The notes beneath the pieces are model-generated. The model did no database searches, was not told the DNA's origin, and saw only the letters and a list, made by a program, of their open reading frames with translations. Positions 62,255-64,000 of a stretch of DNA of 64,000 nucleotides are shown piece after piece. This stretch comes from Planctomycetota bacterium (GTDB taxonomy: Bacteria; Planctomycetota; UBA8742; UBA2392), in contig JABTUE010000001.1 of NCBI GenBank assembly GCA_015075515.1, positions 434,001-498,000 on the forward strand. The letters run 5' to 3'. A program made the position numbers and the translations under genes. The stretch's first letter is position 1, and every line of letters begins with the position of its first letter.

Positions 62255-62785
62255 CTAACCCAGGTAAATCTTGTCGCCGTCAAGCTTCACGTCTTCTTTG
62301 GCCTTGACCAGAAAACGCTTGGCCGTGGTCTGGCTGATTTCGTCAATGTCCGTGCGCTCGCGGCCGGCGCGCACCTGCATCAGGCCGCGGATCCAGCGCC
62401 AGGCGCTGTCGGCTTTTTCAATCACACTGCGGGCCAGCAGTTCCAGCTTGCCGGCGCGCAGACGCACGTTGGGACTGTGCAGTTCCAGCCCCTTGGCGGA
62501 CTTGAGCGTGATTTCGCCGCGCGGGGCCGAAAACACCGCGTCGGCCGGAAACTGAAACTGCATGGCGCCGGCGGCCTTGAGCACGCCGATCACAAACCAC
62601 TTGCCCTGCTGGCCGATTGCCAGCACAAGGTCGCCGCGCTGGGGCTGGTACGGAAAGGCCAGGGCGTTGCCGGCCCAGACTTCGCCCTCTTCGGTCAGCA
62701 CGCGCACTTTCCCGGGCGCGGCATCGGTGACCGGGACCGGGCTCAGGCGCACGCTAAGCTGGCTGGTTACTTCCTGGGCTTCCAT
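62255..62785 (-). CDS. DUF3540 protein, T6SS-associated
   Basis: The 176-residue protein has a beta-rich OB-like first part (VRVLTEEGEVWAGNALAFPYQPQRGDLVLAIG) and a beta-helix-like second part (GEITLKSAKGLELHSPNVRLRAGKLELLA). This matches DUF3540, regularly found between DUF2169/pentapeptide proteins and DUF4150 in T6SS clusters. It may serve as a spike accessory or chaperone. Its start overlaps the end of the pentapeptide gene by 19 bp, so the genes are cotranscribed. Confidence 0.85.
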   Translation of the reverse strand: MEAQEVTSQLSVRLSPVPVTDAAPGKVRVLTEEGEVWAGNALAFPYQPQRGDLVLAIGQQGKWFVIGVLKAAGAMQFQFPADAVFSAPRGEITLKSAKGLELHSPNVRLRAGKLELLARSVIEKADSAWRWIRGLMQVRAGRERTDIDEISQTTAKRFLVKAKEDVKLDGDKIYLG

Positions 62786-64000
62786 TGCTCGGCCTCCAGT
62801 CTGTCCACATCCGTCCGTTTGAGCGTCTTGACGTTCGCGCCGTCAAAGCGGGCGCCGGTTTCGCGCGCGGCATGAAGCGTCGCGCCGGAAAGGTCGGCCC
62901 CGGAAAAGTCCGCCAGTTCCACATTGGCGTGCTTGAGCATGGCGTGGTTCATGCGCGCGTTGCGGAAGCTGGCGGCCTGGGCGGCGGCTTCGTCCAGCAC
63001 GGTCTGGGTCAGCACCGCGTCGTCAAAGTTGGCCTTGGCCAGCACGGCCTTTTGCAGTTGCGCCATGTCCACGGTGGCACCGGCAAACTGGGCCTGGGTC
63101 AGATCCGCGCCCAGGAACACGGCGTGGGTGAGTCTGGCCTTGCGCAGGTTGATGCCGGCGCCCTTGGCCTCGACAAACAGGCTCTGGGTCAGGTCGCAGC
63201 CGGCCAGGTCGGCACCCTCGAGGTTGGCGCCGGTGAAGTCAGCGCGGGTCAGTGTGGCGCCGGGCAGCTTGACGCCGCGCAGGTCGCATTGGGCAAAGGC
63301 GCATTCGTTGGCCTGCACGCCGTCCAGAAGCGCGCCGGCCAGACTGACGCCGGTGAAGCTGGTCTTTTGCAGTTTTGCGCCGCGCAGGTCGGCGCCGGCA
63401 AGGCTGGCGCCGCTGAAGTTGGCGTTGACGATTTCACTGCCCTCGAACCGGGCTTCGGTCAATTCGGCACCGGCAAACGAGGTTCCGACCAGTTCGGCCT
63501 GGCGGAAGTCGGCTTTTTGCGCCTGGGCTTCGGCCAGGCTGGCGTCGTGCAGGGCGGCGCGTTCAAAGCGCGCGGCGCGCAGGTCACTGCCGCGGAAATC
63601 CACGCTGCGCAGGTCCCAGCCGGAAAAGTTGCGCTGGCGCAGGTCGGTGTCGGTGATCTTGGCGCCTTCCAGCGCCGCGCCCATCAGGTTGGTCTGGTCG
63701 AGCGTGCACTGGTGCAGGCTGGCGTTGCGCAGGTCACAGGCGGTGAAATCCAGCTTGTCCAGGATGCAGCCGCCAAAATCCGCGGCCTGCAGCAGCGTGG
63801 CGTCAAACGCGGCCCCGGCCAGCACCGCCCCGGCAAAGCGCGCGCCGTTGGCGTCAGCCTCGGCGAGTCTGGCGCCTGAAAGGTCGGCGCGGGTGAAGTC
63901 GGCCTTGACCAGTTGCGCGCCGGTGAAGTCGGCCCCGGCCAGACGGGCGTCGCTGAAATCACACGAGTGCAGGTTGCGTTTTGCCAGCGACAGGTTTTCC
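62767..64000 (-). CDS. Pentapeptide-repeat protein, 5' end beyond the window
   Basis: At least 410 residues are made of A(D/N)LxX-type pentapeptides (for example ADFTGANLEGADLAGCDLTQ), which fold as a right-handed square beta-helix. The frame stays open to the right edge: bases 63826-64000 continue the pattern (such as ADFTRADLSGARLAEAD), so the apparent start at 63825 is internal. In T6SS clusters such domains stand alone or follow DUF2169. The chain ends with a basic tail, EQWKPRK. The true start and any N-terminal domain lie outside. Confidence 0.9.
   Translation of the reverse strand, partial: ENLSLAKRNLHSCDFSDARLAGADFTGAQLVKADFTRADLSGARLAEADANGARFAGAVLAGAAFDATLLQAADFGGCILDKLDFTACDLRNASLHQCTLDQTNLMGAALEGAKITDTDLRQRNFSGWDLRSVDFRGSDLRAARFERAALHDASLAEAQAQKADFRQAELVGTSFAGAELTEARFEGSEIVNANFSGASLAGADLRGAKLQKTSFTGVSLAGALLDGVQANECAFAQCDLRGVKLPGATLTRADFTGANLEGADLAGCDLTQSLFVEAKGAGINLRKARLTHAVFLGADLTQAQFAGATVDMAQLQKAVLAKANFDDAVLTQTVLDEAAAQAASFRNARMNHAMLKHANVELADFSGADLSGATLHAARETGARFDGANVKTLKRTDVDRLEAEQWKPRK

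Noticed and set aside
62767..63825. Pentapeptide gene starting at the GTG at 63825
   Set aside because: The pentapeptide pattern continues in frame to the window edge, so this is an internal codon.

Overview
The window is 64 kb of very GC-rich bacterial chromosome, packed with short gaps and many 2-4 bp or overlapping gene junctions. The organism has an outer membrane: it carries a Kdo transferase (waaA), apolipoprotein N-acyltransferase (lnt), a LolD/FtsX/HlyD-type exporter, an LpoB-like PBP activator and several lipoproteins. It decodes selenocysteine (selB). SpoVG carries an inserted zinc ribbon and follows ispE. Numerous FHA, vWA, PP2C/TPR and DUF3857-transglutaminase proteins recall Planctomycetota or a related deep-branching Gram-negative lineage; this placement is inference and no rRNA is present. 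No insertion sequence, phage or CRISPR array was seen.

Layout. 1-230: tail of an unknown gene and tRNA-Pro. 230-4733 (minus): operon of a radical SAM protein, a QueD-like protein and a large PP2C/ATPase/TPR signalling protein. 4.8-8.5 kb: EamA exporter, a Cys-less glutaredoxin/thioredoxin-reductase-like fusion, and ribBA. 8.7-13.8 kb (plus): small anchored protein, amidohydrolase, serS, nadB. 13.8-17.5 kb (minus): spermidine-synthase-like membrane protein, small membrane protein, waaA. 17.6-23.5 kb (plus): lipoprotein with a degenerate metalloprotease motif, FHA protein, VxxE-repeat protein, and a small coiled-coil protein behind a strongly structured leader; the initiator tRNA lies between them on the minus strand. 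23.5-32.6 kb (minus): selB, ispE, spoVG, TPR protein, lnt, HEAT-like protein, Eis-like acetyltransferase. 32.7-41 kb: double-FHA membrane protein, orphan nuoH, then an ECF sigma factor followed by two vWA (YfbK-type) proteins. 41-47.7 kb (minus): secreted protein, mutY, and a three-gene ABC exporter whose ATPase has a scrambled Walker A. 47.8-49.7 kb: LpoB-like and COG3014-like lipoproteins. 49.7-50.9 kb: SufR-like repressor and VOC protein flanking an AT-rich palindrome. 51.7-52.0 kb: tmRNA (ssrA). 52.1-59.6 kb: two giant secreted DUF3857-transglutaminase paralogues, one apparently dead. 59.7-61.7 kb: tatD and a KBL/AOS-family enzyme. 61.8-64 kb: a T6SS spike-associated set (DUF4150, DUF3540, pentapeptide repeat) running off the right edge.

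Most of the window is housekeeping: cofactor synthesis, tRNA charging, envelope assembly and translation rescue. The less ordinary parts are several proteins that keep a fold but lack catalytic residues, the structured RNA leader, the unusual initiator tRNA and tmRNA tag, and the 32-bp AT-rich operator-like palindrome.
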